A stretch of 64,000 nucleotides of DNA from Phallusia fumigata. Taxonomy: Eukaryota; Chordata; Ascidiacea; Phlebobranchia; Ascidiidae. The DNA is taken from positions 1 through 64,000 of the forward strand of contig QXVZ01013494.1 of assembly GCA_008931825.1 (NCBI GenBank), written 5' to 3'. The notes beneath the pieces were generated by a model, which was not told where the DNA came from, ran no database searches, and was given only the letters and a program-made list of their open reading frames with translations. The translations under genes were made by a program, and so were the position numbers. Below are positions 1 through 10,600 of the stretch, in pieces (the stretch's first letter is position 1; every line of letters begins with the position of its first letter).

Positions 1-490
1 TTTTGAATGCTTAGGTTGCCCAAGAAGTTTCAAATAGGGAACTGCTTGTATTTGCTGATATCGGTTGTAGCGGCTACATAAGTGTTAAACCAAGGTTAAC
101 CCAGTAATATCGTGTTAAGAAAGGTAAAATCCTGGGAAAAAATATTACTATTACGCGGTGATGATGGCATTTGTCAAAACATTGAAAACGGCAGGCTGGT
201 ATTTTACCCTAAATTTTTACACCATGTATCGTGTGTCTTAAAATTAGCTAGAAAGGAAAAAGTTGCAAAGCAATTTCAGGCAACTGTAAACCCATGAAAC
301 GACCAGCAAGGGTTTAGAACAAACTTGTTTTCGATAGCTATAAGAGTTTTTCGCCTGCAACCTATTTATTTCCACACCTTCTGTAAATGCTGAGTAAAAA
401 AGATGAATCCGTCTGTCATTTGTCACTACATTCAATATTTTATTGGCATAGGCGACAAACAATGTTTCGCAACATTCAATAAACAATATT

Positions 491-871
491 GGAAAAACAG
501 CTTTGCTTAATTTGGATTGAAGTCATTAATTATCGAAACACCAACACAGAAACTACAATATGTGTGCCAAACACTTGATTTTGAAGCCAAGGCTGTTTGC
601 TACAGTTTAAAAAGTGTACTGTCATGAACTACATGTGTAGCAAAAATGTCACAAAAACCAAAACAAAGTTTGCATCATGGNGGAAAAACAGCTTTGCTTA
701 ATTTGGATTGAAGTCATTAATTATCGAAACACCAACACAGAAACTACAATATGTGTGCCAAACACTTGATTTTGAAGCCAAGGCTGTTTGCTACAGTTTA
801 AAAACTGTACTGTCATGAACTACATGTGTAGCAAAAATGTCACAAAAACCAAAACAAAGTTTGCATCATGG
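491..871. repeat. Allelic end-to-end duplication around a 1-base gap
   Basis: Bases 491-680 and 682-871 are the same 190 bp in direct orientation, separated only by the gap base at 681. I see one difference, in the middle of the unit. A copy that starts exactly at the gap is best explained as two alleles or overlapping contig ends that were not merged. Neither copy shows coding potential. Confidence 0.85.
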
Positions 872-1395
872 CCTTATGCTTTCCAATAAAATTTAATTTT
901 GAAAGGTGCATATAAGTAAACGATCGTTCTTAAGATATAATTGCACTTGGGAATGATTATTAAAAGAACACTATTTACATTTTCTTTTCTGATTAAAAGC
1001 AAAATAAAACATACAATAGGTTGGGTTTTGGGTATATTGAGGAATGCAATGTCACACCATTTCCTAAAAAAAGACTTTTGCAAAGTTAAGACTGGGAATA
1101 AAAAATGCAGATACGTGATTGCTACAGATTAACTACAAAGTTCAATGCATGAAGCAACAAGAAATAAATGAAACTTCAACGTATGAAACTTGCGGTCTCA
1201 GCACTACTTTATACAGTGTTCTATAACAAAAAAAACATAATAAGTGGGAATAAAAACAAAGCAGTAGCCAAATTACAAATTATGTCAAAACTTTATTGAC
1301 ATTCAAGTTGATGACGTTACTGCTTTATGTTTCTGCATTTAGTAGGCTCTCGTTACAATATGTACAAGGCTGTTTTACACGCGCACTCTATAGCT
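872..1395. other. AT-rich non-coding stretch
   Basis: AT-rich DNA with no open frame that shows splice signals or recognisable protein sequence. Bases 1-490 are of the same kind. Probably intergenic, downstream of the death-domain gene. Confidence 0.5.
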
Positions 1396-1449
1396 CGTTG
1401 CTGCAGTTAAACTGCACTAAACCGTTGCTGCAGTTAAACTGCACTAAAC
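1396..1449. repeat. 27-bp tandem repeat, two units
   Basis: Two exact 27-bp units, 1396-1422 and 1423-1449. Each contains the odd palindrome TGCAGTTAAACTGCA. The unit is a multiple of three, so on the minus strand it repeats nine codons at the end of an open frame (1388-1678) that has a hydrophobic segment. That frame opens with TTG, not ATG, so I do not call it a gene. Confidence 0.8.
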
Positions 1450-1712
1450 CACTTGGCGTGCCATGAATAATCCCATCGCGTGCCAACCATAGCTGGTTAC
1501 ATTTTGGAATGTTATAGTAGAATAGTTGTTTTAGATTAGAAATAATCCACGTCTGTACACACATAATTGCAAGTAACAAAACAATAATAAAGCAGTGTAT
1601 TTTTTCCTTAAGAATTAGCTTATGCCTTCTATTACATCTGTATAAGCGAGGGTGATTTCCCTTTCGCCGTGTTAACAACGGCAGACATGTGGTCGTTGTA
1701 GTTACGTTATGG

Positions 1713-2013
1713 CAGTGGTTCTCGAAGTGGGACCCGCGGTCCCTGGAAGCGATTTTAGGGGGTCCATCTTTTGATCGATGATATCTTGTGACTACTGACT
1801 ACCGTGCCGATGTGTTCTAAATTTACGTTTCATGTGCAGCGTTGATTGCGCCCATTATGGCACCACCGCACAATGCTGTTTTGTGACATGACAAGTAACA
1901 AGCGAATGCATTTCTAAATTGTAATCGAAATGATGTTAATTTGACGGGACCGCGATTCATAAAATATCGGAGGATTATTTTGCGAATAATTTAAAAATGT
2001 TTAAGAACCACTG
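1713..2013. mobile_element. hAT-type MITE (non-autonomous DNA transposon)
   Basis: A 301-bp element bounded by perfect 10-bp terminal inverted repeats, CAGTGGTTCT at the left and AGAACCACTG at the right. It is flanked by an 8-bp target-site duplication, CGTTATGG on the left and CGTTAGGG on the right, matching at 7 of 8 bases. The 8-bp duplication and CAGTGG-type ends are hallmarks of the hAT superfamily. Just inside the left end is a CG-rich inverted repeat (GGGACC then GGTCCC, 1729-1743), also common in hAT MITEs of this kind. There is no transposase frame, so it would depend on a transposase from elsewhere. The single mismatch in the target duplication suggests an insertion that is not very recent. 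Confidence 0.88.
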
Positions 2014-2718
2014 CGTTAGGGTTTGATCAACGGTTGTTACCTATTGCAACTACTATTTGGGCCCTGACGCAACCAAAACTTTACAATTAAGAAAAATGTT
2101 CACAATTAAGGCCGCTAAATGTTTGCTCACGTTGCAGAAAATCCAACCACGAGGCGATACACATTTTAATTAGACGCCTTATTATTTTTTCGGTGCGTCT
2201 GAGCATTAGCTGAAAAAATAAACGAGCGTTCCAGTACCGGCGCTGCTGCTTCTTTTTCAATGCGAGTGGCTCAAGTTTAGACTGTAAATAAAACAACATT
2301 GACTTCTATAACCTAACATAAACGGCAGATTTGGACTTCAATTTACGCAGATTCAAACTGGTAGTGTTGGATATTCAAACACACTTGCTGCTTTTCTAAA
2401 ACTTTCAATGTAGAAAAAACTTTTTCGATACAATTACAAACTGTACACACGAACCATCAGTTTTAGGTGGCTGACTTGCAAGCTTCTTCCAACAAATTCC
2501 AAACCTCCTGTTCACTTTGAAAGACTTTGTCTGCAATGCAGTGCATACTATTAATCATTATAGGAGCTCTCTGAAAATGACTAACAATAGTTTACAGTTA
2601 CCATAAAGTTAAACTGTTGATATATTTGCAATAAAACTAGGGTAAAACTAGGGTTCAATGAATTCCAATTCTTACAAGTCATCCTAATTTCATACCCAAT
2701 GTTTTTTGTTTTCAACAA

Positions 2719-4630
2719 TTACACAGAAGCACACTGACAAAGTAAATCCACCAAACAGGTTAACAATTTTCTGACACTACAATGTTTGTTTGACCTACCC
2801 TCTGCCCACTTTTCAAGGAATGAGAACTTCCTGGCAAAAGCATTGTCCTTGTAATCCTCCGTTATGTGATTGATGTCCTGATTAGAAAGATTCAAGCCAA
2901 GTCGAATGAAGCTGAACCAGGAGTTTTGGTTTGGAAGTTGATTTTGAATAAACTGTTTGAAGACAGTTCGCAAACCTAGACAGAACAAATAAAGTTTAGC
3001 ATTTGTATAAAATGCAATTTAGGATATAAAGTAGTTCTTTGTTACTCAAAGCAGTTTTTCCTATTATTGTAATTTTGTAATTGGGTATTGGCATGTGCAC
3101 ATTGCTGAAAAATATAGTATTGCTTTAATTGTACTTAGGTATTTTATTTCTTAAATGTTTTTTCTGCTTATTAAACCTTAAAGGAGCACTGTTTTCCTCA
3201 GATACCAACAATGCCGCTTAGGATATATATTAACATGTATATTTATTGAACATCTCAACAATGAATGACTTTGGTGGTTGAATAAAAACATATACGGCAC
3301 CCATGTGTAAGTGTAAATGCTTGATACAAGTTAACACAACAATAAACATCAAACTGCAGTTGGGTTAAAAATATTCCTTAGATTTCGTGTACTGTTCTTT
3401 AAGTGCTGGAGTTTGAATAGACTACTTTAAGAGCAGTAATCATTTGTATTCCATATTAATGTGAAACCTTGTGTAAAAAATAAATGCCCACTCCTGTTAT
3501 AAACTGTGTAAAAAACTTACATTTGGTACTGAGACGGTTTCCACTATAAAACGTAGCAGCAGATGGTAAAGTGGGGCCACTGCTATGAGCATCACGTTCA
3601 TTAGGATTTTGTGTGTCCGATTCTGTTTTACTGTGCAGGAAATAGCAATGTGTTAGTGTAAAGTTTAGCTGAACCCTTTAATTTTACATAGTTTTTTGAA
3701 GATAAAGTTACACAGCCTAAAACACGAAAATGCATCAATTTAACATTGGAAAACACACCTCCTTCTTTTTGAAAGACGCTGCTTCTCTATGTCAGAACTG
3801 TTGTTTGGACTATCTGACTTTGAGTGGGCTAAAGCTGGTCTGCGGCCATTAACAACTGAACCTTCAAATTGACACCGATCTATTGAACCAACATCCCCAA
3901 ATTCAATGTTAGGTTGTGTTTGGTTGGATGAATTGTTGTGGAAAACATCAGAACTCATACTAGAGTGATCACTTCCAGCCAATGAAGACGAAGTCTCAGA
4001 GGGTGGTTGCAAGGGTAGAACAACTGGAAATTGGTTCACTACTGGTACAGCTTGTGGGTTTGTATTTAAAACTAAACTTGTTGTGCTGCTCTGAGTTTCA
4101 TGTTGGTATTGCAACATCATAGGTTTAGTACTTTCCGCAGCAAGTTTTATAATTTCCAGATCTTTTTTATTGGCTGGTTCAGTGGAGTTGTTATTGTTGT
4201 TGCTGCATGTTGGAAGCATGAGATTTTGTTGCATATGACTGTGCTGATTGCACTTAAAATAATAATTTAGGCATTGCAAAAGGTTTTTGTTCTGATTAAA
4301 AATATTGCCAATATTTAGCATGATATGTGTCAGTCCAATTTTGCATTCTTGTGTAACTGGTACTCTGGAAATTTTTCCAAACTCCTCAAATATGGTCCCA
4401 AATGACTTCTTCTGTTCCTGAAAAGCAGAGAACACTCAGTATCTCAGCACATTACCAAGTACTAAAACATGTTAAGGGCAAGTGGATTTAAACATTTACT
4501 TTGCCTAAAGTTTACAAAATCTATTGTCATTGGCAGATTGTAAAATATAAGGCTCTTATGTTTTGCTTCAAATTACTTTAATTACCTGTAAGTGTCCCAA
4601 AACCATTGTGCAGATGCAAAGGTCATTCAT
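2719..4630 (-). CDS. Death-domain protein, complete coding region (4 coding exons)
   Basis: Coding exons, in order: 4586-4630 (start in an exon that begins at 4658), 3759-4417, 3521-3630 and 2719-2975. All introns have GT-AG ends and the phases agree (0, 2, 1), giving 356 residues. The C-terminal exon (residues about 273-356) reads as a death domain: a conserved Trp (W291) followed by helical segments with the pattern W-F-S-F-I-R-L-G-L, D-I-N-H-I, and F-L-E-K-W-A then K-L-L-T-C-L. Residues 1-75 are helical-looking and unrecognised. The middle is low complexity (Asn, Ser and Gln runs) and ends in a basic patch, KQRLSKRRR, that could be a nuclear signal. Death domains bind other death domains in apoptotic and innate-immune signalling, so an intracellular adaptor role is likely; the partner is unknown. 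There is no signal peptide or membrane segment. I cannot match it to FADD, TRADD, MyD88 or other named members. Confidence 0.82.
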
Positions 4631-4658
4631 TGTGTGTGAAATCTGTTCAATATCGCAC
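4631..4658 (-). other. 5' UTR part of exon 2, death-domain gene
   Basis: The exon runs from 4658 to 4586 after an AAG acceptor. The ATG at 4630 has A at -3 and is the first ATG in frame. Splicing to the upstream exon that ends at 5287 puts an in-frame TGA a few codons before it, with no other ATG between. This fixes 4630 as the start. Confidence 0.65.
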
Positions 4659-5286
4659 CTTGTATTAAAAACAAATGCGTTTGGTAACAAAAATTAGCAG
4701 TGACGTGAGACTTAATGTTGCAAATTGCAATCACAAGTCAAAACAGTAAACAGAAACAGAACGAACATTCAACCTGGTTTATTCGTGTGGGGGTTTTTTG
4801 TCCGGGTTATTTGTTTTTTTACGCCAGAGAGGCAGAACGTCACGAAAATTTTTACTTTATGTACGTGACATAATACAAGTTGGGGTAGTGGTTATTTAAA
4901 TCAGCTCTAAAAAATTGAAATAAAATTAAGTCAATAGCGCAACTCAACTCAGTACATGTATTCATATTTTTTTGTCAACAGGCACCGAAAAAGATAAATT
5001 AATGCCTCCCGCTCATTACTATTCACACATGTATTAAATACAACAATGCCGCTTTTTTTTAGCAAACTAACCTAATATTAGGCAAATAAAGGTTAAACGC
5101 CTGAAAATAATTTTTGTCCCACATGAACGGTTTACTGGCGGGAATGTTCCAGCGCCAAATATTCGCAACGTGGTTTTATTCTGTTTACAAACGTTCTTTT
5201 TGATTGTGAGCTTGTTCTAGTTTATTGATGTTTTCGACTATATAGTCCTTAATTATTGCGGTTGAAGCATCTTTTAATCAACATAC

Positions 5287-5360
5287 CTTGCAATTGTCTG
5301 TGTGTTTGCTCAGTTAACCTCAACTGGCCCACGTCTAACAGAATTTAGTAACGAGTCTGT
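5287..5360 (-). other. Probable non-coding first exon of the death-domain gene
   Basis: A good donor, CAAG|GTATGT, lies at 5287 on the minus strand. The sequence before it has stops in the reading frame of exon 2, so it is 5' untranslated. A TATA-like ATATAAAA at 5385-5392 would place the transcription start near 5360. The intron to 4658 would be 628 bp. The outer boundary is an estimate. Confidence 0.5.
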
Positions 5361-5384
5361 CGTCGATATGCCTGCTCTATCGCG

Positions 5385-5392
5385 TTTTATAT
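5385..5392 (-). promoter_or_regulatory. TATA-like box, death-domain gene
   Basis: ATATAAAA on the minus strand, about 30 bp upstream of the inferred start of the non-coding exon. Inference from position and sequence only. Confidence 0.4.
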
Positions 5393-7367
5393 GGGTTATT
5401 TTTCCCTCAATTTAAATTTTAAGGCTTTAGTAACATACATTACCCTTATAAGGTTCCACTTGCTTGGGGCTTTGTATAGCCAAATTGAAGCTTTACTTTG
5501 CAGCACAAGTAGAATGTGTGTTGTTAATGTAGGCTTTTATCTAAAGAATTCAGCACCTATATCACTAACGTAACAGTAAAAATCACACTTTAAATATCCT
5601 AAAGACCTTAATCAGTACAAAGTAGCTGTTATTTTAGGTGAGCCTTAAAGGTATTTGTTTGTTTTGGGAATACTTGATCCACTTGTCATGGTTTATTGGT
5701 CTCGCGTACCCTAAAAATTGTTCCACCTGTTGTTTTTGGTGGGCTTATGATTTTAGGAAAAAAGGTCTTAAGTTACCAAAAGGGCTGCATTTATTTGTAG
5801 TATCTTGCCACCAAACTCCAAATACCATATTGAAACAATAAACGTGTAAATTGTGTACATTTAATGTGCACATACCTAAAAAAACCTTTTTGTTTGTTTT
5901 TGTTTCCACGGAAGCACAGAAAAAACAATAGCCTGTCAAAAAAGGTTAACGATTATTTGTTTGTCCACTTCTGGTCCAATTTAGCTTCAGTCAGAAACTT
6001 TCTGTTACCAAAGATAACCTACCATGGTGTTACCCTAACAATCCCAAGCAACATGCCTGATGGGTGGTGTATGTTTTTAACTATATTTTTATTGCGGAAA
6101 TTGTTTAACCTGTTATTTGGTATAATATGTGTTAGAATTACAAACCTGTATTTTTTGCCAACAGAAAAAGTCTGTTACCAGTAATATTTTCGTATTATTC
6201 CACAAAAATGTGTGAAAACCAATAAAATGACTAATATTTTGTGGAGTAACTTACATAACAAATACCACAAACGTTTTTTTGGTTTTTAAACAGTCACAGA
6301 TGATTTCCCAGTACTAAGGCATTGAATGTGTTTCTTTGTTAAGATTGCACAAAATACAAATGTAATTTATTTCAAAATTGTTTTGTGCAACTATATGTAA
6401 CTTAAATGTTTGTTACTACATAGTTGTTTATTATGATCAGATTTTTGATTAAGTAACTTAAAATGTGCAGGATCTAATAAACAAAAAAGTTTGCGTAAAT
6501 CTGATGTAGAAAATATCTTTGTGCAACAGCTAAAGATGGTCTCATTTTATGGAACTCCACTCCAGTAAATACCTGATGCTGTAAGGGATAATTCTGATGT
6601 AAAGGTAGGAAACATATTTATTTACCCAGTTATGACCGAGTATTGTCATGGTGTTTACAGTAAGCTAGCAGGTGCATTAGCTTCAAGTGTTAAGAAGTAA
6701 AGTGTAGCAAATTGACCCCCAGGAATGGTGTAAAAACCTTTGCCGCTTGGTGCGCTGTTGGGTTGTAGTTTATATTTTTAATTGAAAACACTTTGGACGC
6801 ATGGTGATCGGGATTCGTACTCGAAAACGACCATGGTGCGAGTCTCGTATAAAACATAGACATTGGAAAACGCTTTAAGAAACAATCGGCAATTATAGAA
6901 CTTGCACATTAGTATGTATTTAGGAACAGGTAACCCCCGTTGTTATTACCATTCTCCTTTGTATGGATTGTTAATTTCTAAGCAGTTTGATCATCTTATA
7001 TGACAAAATGATGTATTTTCATTTTACGATGGTAAAAAAGCCCGATCTGAATGGAATTTACGTTTTAATGGAGGTGATTAAAAACAAATCTGATGTGTTA
7101 AGGAATTATATTCTATTACCTATATTTATTCTGTTTCACCAACATTGGGTTCTTAATTTTTTTTTTAATTTTTTTGTGTGAACTTAAACATGGATTTTCT
7201 GCGTCAGTTTATGATTCTGTTGCATCAATAAATTTCACAAAAATCTTCAGCTCTTCTCCTCAAACCTGTTACACTGTTACAGTATCCATTTTAAAAAGAG
7301 TCGCAAATACGTCAGTCTCAATAAACCTTTAAACAACTTCCTCGTATCGCTTTGACAACAGTTCAAT
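5393..7367. other. Intergenic region between the death-domain and ADAMTS genes
   Basis: AT-rich. The open frames here (for example 5638-5841 and 5864-6184 on the plus strand) show no domain or splice context. A minus-strand AATAAA at 7125-7130 and an ATTAAA at 7164-7169 lie 200-240 bp past the ADAMTS stop and could be its polyadenylation signals. Confidence 0.5.
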
Positions 7368-7698
7368 CTAGCTGCATTGTGGAGAAACTTCTACCACATG
7401 GCATCTGTTCGCCATTAGCCTTCCTCGTTCCAATGTGGGTTGTACGATTTCATTCAACCTTTTAATGTTTTGGGATTCGGCGATCTGTCGCTCGATTTCG
7501 TTTAATTCGGTCCATTTGTTGACGTCACAACTGATCTGTGACTTGGTGCCGAATTGAACCTCGGTAGTTTTCTCACGAGTCGTCACTGATTGACATCCGC
7601 CCGTGAACGTGGTGAAACAGTCGCATTTGTCCTGCCTGGCCGCTTGACGATGAGCAACTTTGCGCTCAAGCCACAGCTGCGCATTGGCAACGGACGAA
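7368..7698 (-). CDS. ADAMTS: ADAMTS exon 14: six-cysteine C-terminal tail
   Basis: Residues 1036-1144 and a TAG stop at 7368-7370. The acceptor is TGCCCAG and the phase agrees with exon 13. The tail has six cysteines (residues 1060, 1062, 1070, 1092, 1134, 1143) and a probable amphipathic helix between the fourth and fifth. The spacing does not fit PLAC, GON, TSR or any domain I recognise. Confidence 0.85.
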
Positions 7699-10600
7699 CT
7701 GGGCATATATAAACTGATATGTATTTGATGTTCCCACAACATGTGTATAAATAACGTGCCAAAACGGAAAAGTTGTACATGTACTTGTCATGTGGTAGAT
7801 TAATGGTTTATTCGGTTAAATGTCAAGTTTTAACATTTTTTCTGCTCCCAACCACAAACTTGCACATGTTCGTTTTCGCGTGCGCAAACGTAACAAATCT
7901 TGCCTTTGTTTACGGTTCTTGCGTTGAAAAATAAACTATTGCGGATACGACTGTTCATGCATTATGTAATATATTATACTTCCGACGACCACAGAACAGA
8001 GCGGCGCCCCGAAGCGTTACCGCATTAAAGGGTCGGACAATGAGCGCCTTGTGCTGGGCGATCGTCTTCAAATCTGGCCTGGTTTGTTTGTGTTCACTCG
8101 TAATCGCACTCGTTTAGGCAGACAGCCACAGCCTCATTCATTAGGCACGCGCGCAAATTCGCTGATCGCTATCAAAAAGTCTCAAGGCACAGGAAAAAGA
8201 TGCGACTTGATCCGGAGAACTCGGCCATTAAACGATCTGCAATCATTCACGCCAGGCCTTGGGACCTTGAGGAAACGGTTGACATATGCAGTATGAGGAA
8301 AACCGCGGCCCAAGTTGGCTCGCTACAAAACGGCGTCAATCATGAAGTAGTGTCCTAGTTATCTCCTTCATCCTGCTTTATTTTTATCCACCGGGATAAA
8401 AAGGTTACTCTGACATCTATTGTATCATATTCATGTGTATCTGTTCGAAGATGCAACATCTACCCTATGTCTCTTATTGCATTTTCAGGAACGCAGTGTA
8501 ATTTAAACAAACATTTTTTTGCTAAATGAAGATTGTTTTGTGTTTTTAATTGGATTTGTCAAGATGTAACTCTAAATGATGCAGATTTTCTTAAAACAGG
8601 TTTATTTTTGCCCGAAACAGTAAACCTGCTCACGAACACAGGTAAAAATCAGCACTTGCTTTAATCCTCACAAGTAAATGTCAACACCGGCAACAGCGTC
8701 TGTTTGGTTTCCTAAACCTCTTCCAACGCAGTTACGCACACCAAAAATGTTTAAGAAAGACAAGTTTGACATTTTTCTTAATCATTTCCTTTGTTTACAT
8801 ATTATATGTCAAAAAAAGATTTTCTTGAATGATTCCTTATTGTCAGAATATAGGTATTAATGACGAGGCAGGTGTACATGCACAACAAATTATGTGTTCA
8901 GTGCCGACTCTTTCGCGTCGACAATCATTTTTCCCAAACAAACTTGTGATGTACGGCGCCACGGATTCAACGCTATTTTTAAAATCATCGATGAATCGTT
9001 GTGTAGGCGCAAAGCTCTTTGTCTCAGAATCACCCAAAGCCTCAATTGTTCTCTCCTGCTGGGGCGTTTCGTTCAAACTCTGACCCCGAGCATTCATTGC
9101 CTTCCGCGGCTGAATCGACCCGCAGTTCATACGTCATATTCCTCAATAGCGCTTGGCCTCTATTTTCGCGCGGGTCGCGAGAGAGGCCAAGGGCTGTGAC
9201 GTCACAGAGGGCAGATGGATCTTGTGCAGACAATAATCGACACCGTTGACGCAGGACGTAACGAGGGGCTCTAAAAATACACAACCACTACATGTTTATC
9301 TCTTGGTGGTGATATATCATTTATGCAATAATACATTTTGAAACGGTCACTATCTACGTCGCAGTCCCCTTCTGAAGGGTCGAATTTAAATCACCATCTC
9401 TCTCGGCGTTCGGGTTTCGGTAACACGTAAATAGAATGATTCTGTGCTACTTACTTACTTACCAACATGTGAAAGTTGAAGCAAAATAGCAAAAAGGGAA
9501 AATAATTCTTTCACAATTGATATGTAAGCTTGATATTCCTGCACGTTTCAGTACTTACGTAGGGTGTAAACTGAACTCACCTAGAACTGGCAAACTCATT
9601 TACGTTATATCAAATGTGTCATACAAAATTTGGGCCTGAAAAATGAAGCAAAATTTTGCCTTCCATCGTGAAGGAATGCGATAGCAGAACGTTTTGTGTG
9701 AACGTATTGGAACGTGGCATTAAACAATAACATTTTACCTCGCCCCCTTCAAGTCGCATTAGCCAAGCTTTCACTGCAAACCATTACGAAAATTTGTTGT
9801 GCATCGCTTCGGCGAAAATTTGAGTACTGTGGGTAGCCTAATGGTTTTGCAGTTAAGGCTTTCGTCGGGAGCTGTCGTACAAGCGCGTGCGCGTGATGTA
9901 TAAGCGCTGACTTTGCTGACACTAGATATTGCAGTTTGCTATTGAACCCTTGTGACACGTCAGTCATTTTCACCCGAGCTCAGCTGTGCCCGTAGATCTC
10001 TACATGAAGTTGTTGACATTAGAGCGAGATTGTCAAACCCGTGCCCTTGACTTGTAAGTGCGACGAAAAGCACTGAGGTTATTGCGCGTTGCCTGCGAAA
10101 CACTCTCACCAGGCGTCGGTCACTTGGGCCAACAAAAATATAAACAGACATTGTTACGCAAGTAATTAGGCGTCCGGTAAAGCTCTCACTGCATTTCTGC
10201 TGCTCAGCGGTGCGTGCAAGACATGCTCGCTAATCTCATCCCTTACATAACTATCGCCGACTTGATCTGCCTGCCTTGGGGCTATTGTAACCCATTTTTC
10301 TGCGAAACACCAGTGTTTTGTTTTAATATTTTATTCGAGTTTTTTTATGAAAGTTGTATATGAAAATATGTTCTGCGATATAAATAAGAGTCAAAAACGG
10401 CGTAACATCACACATGCCAAAAAGGCACAACAAACTAAATAGGCACGAATAGGCGGTTTGCAGTCCGAAGACTGACTGTTATAGTTACTCAAGAACCCAC
10501 GCTTGTATATATTAACTAGAGTATAAGTACAAAGGCAGTGCAGTTTGCCTAACTCTAACGCAAGACGTTCAAGGTCTTAGGATAGAAGACGATTCGTTTT

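Noticed and set aside
1388-1678. Minus-strand frame with a hydrophobic segment and an in-frame 27-bp repeat
   Set aside because: Begins with TTG and the only internal ATG leaves a short peptide; no supporting signal.
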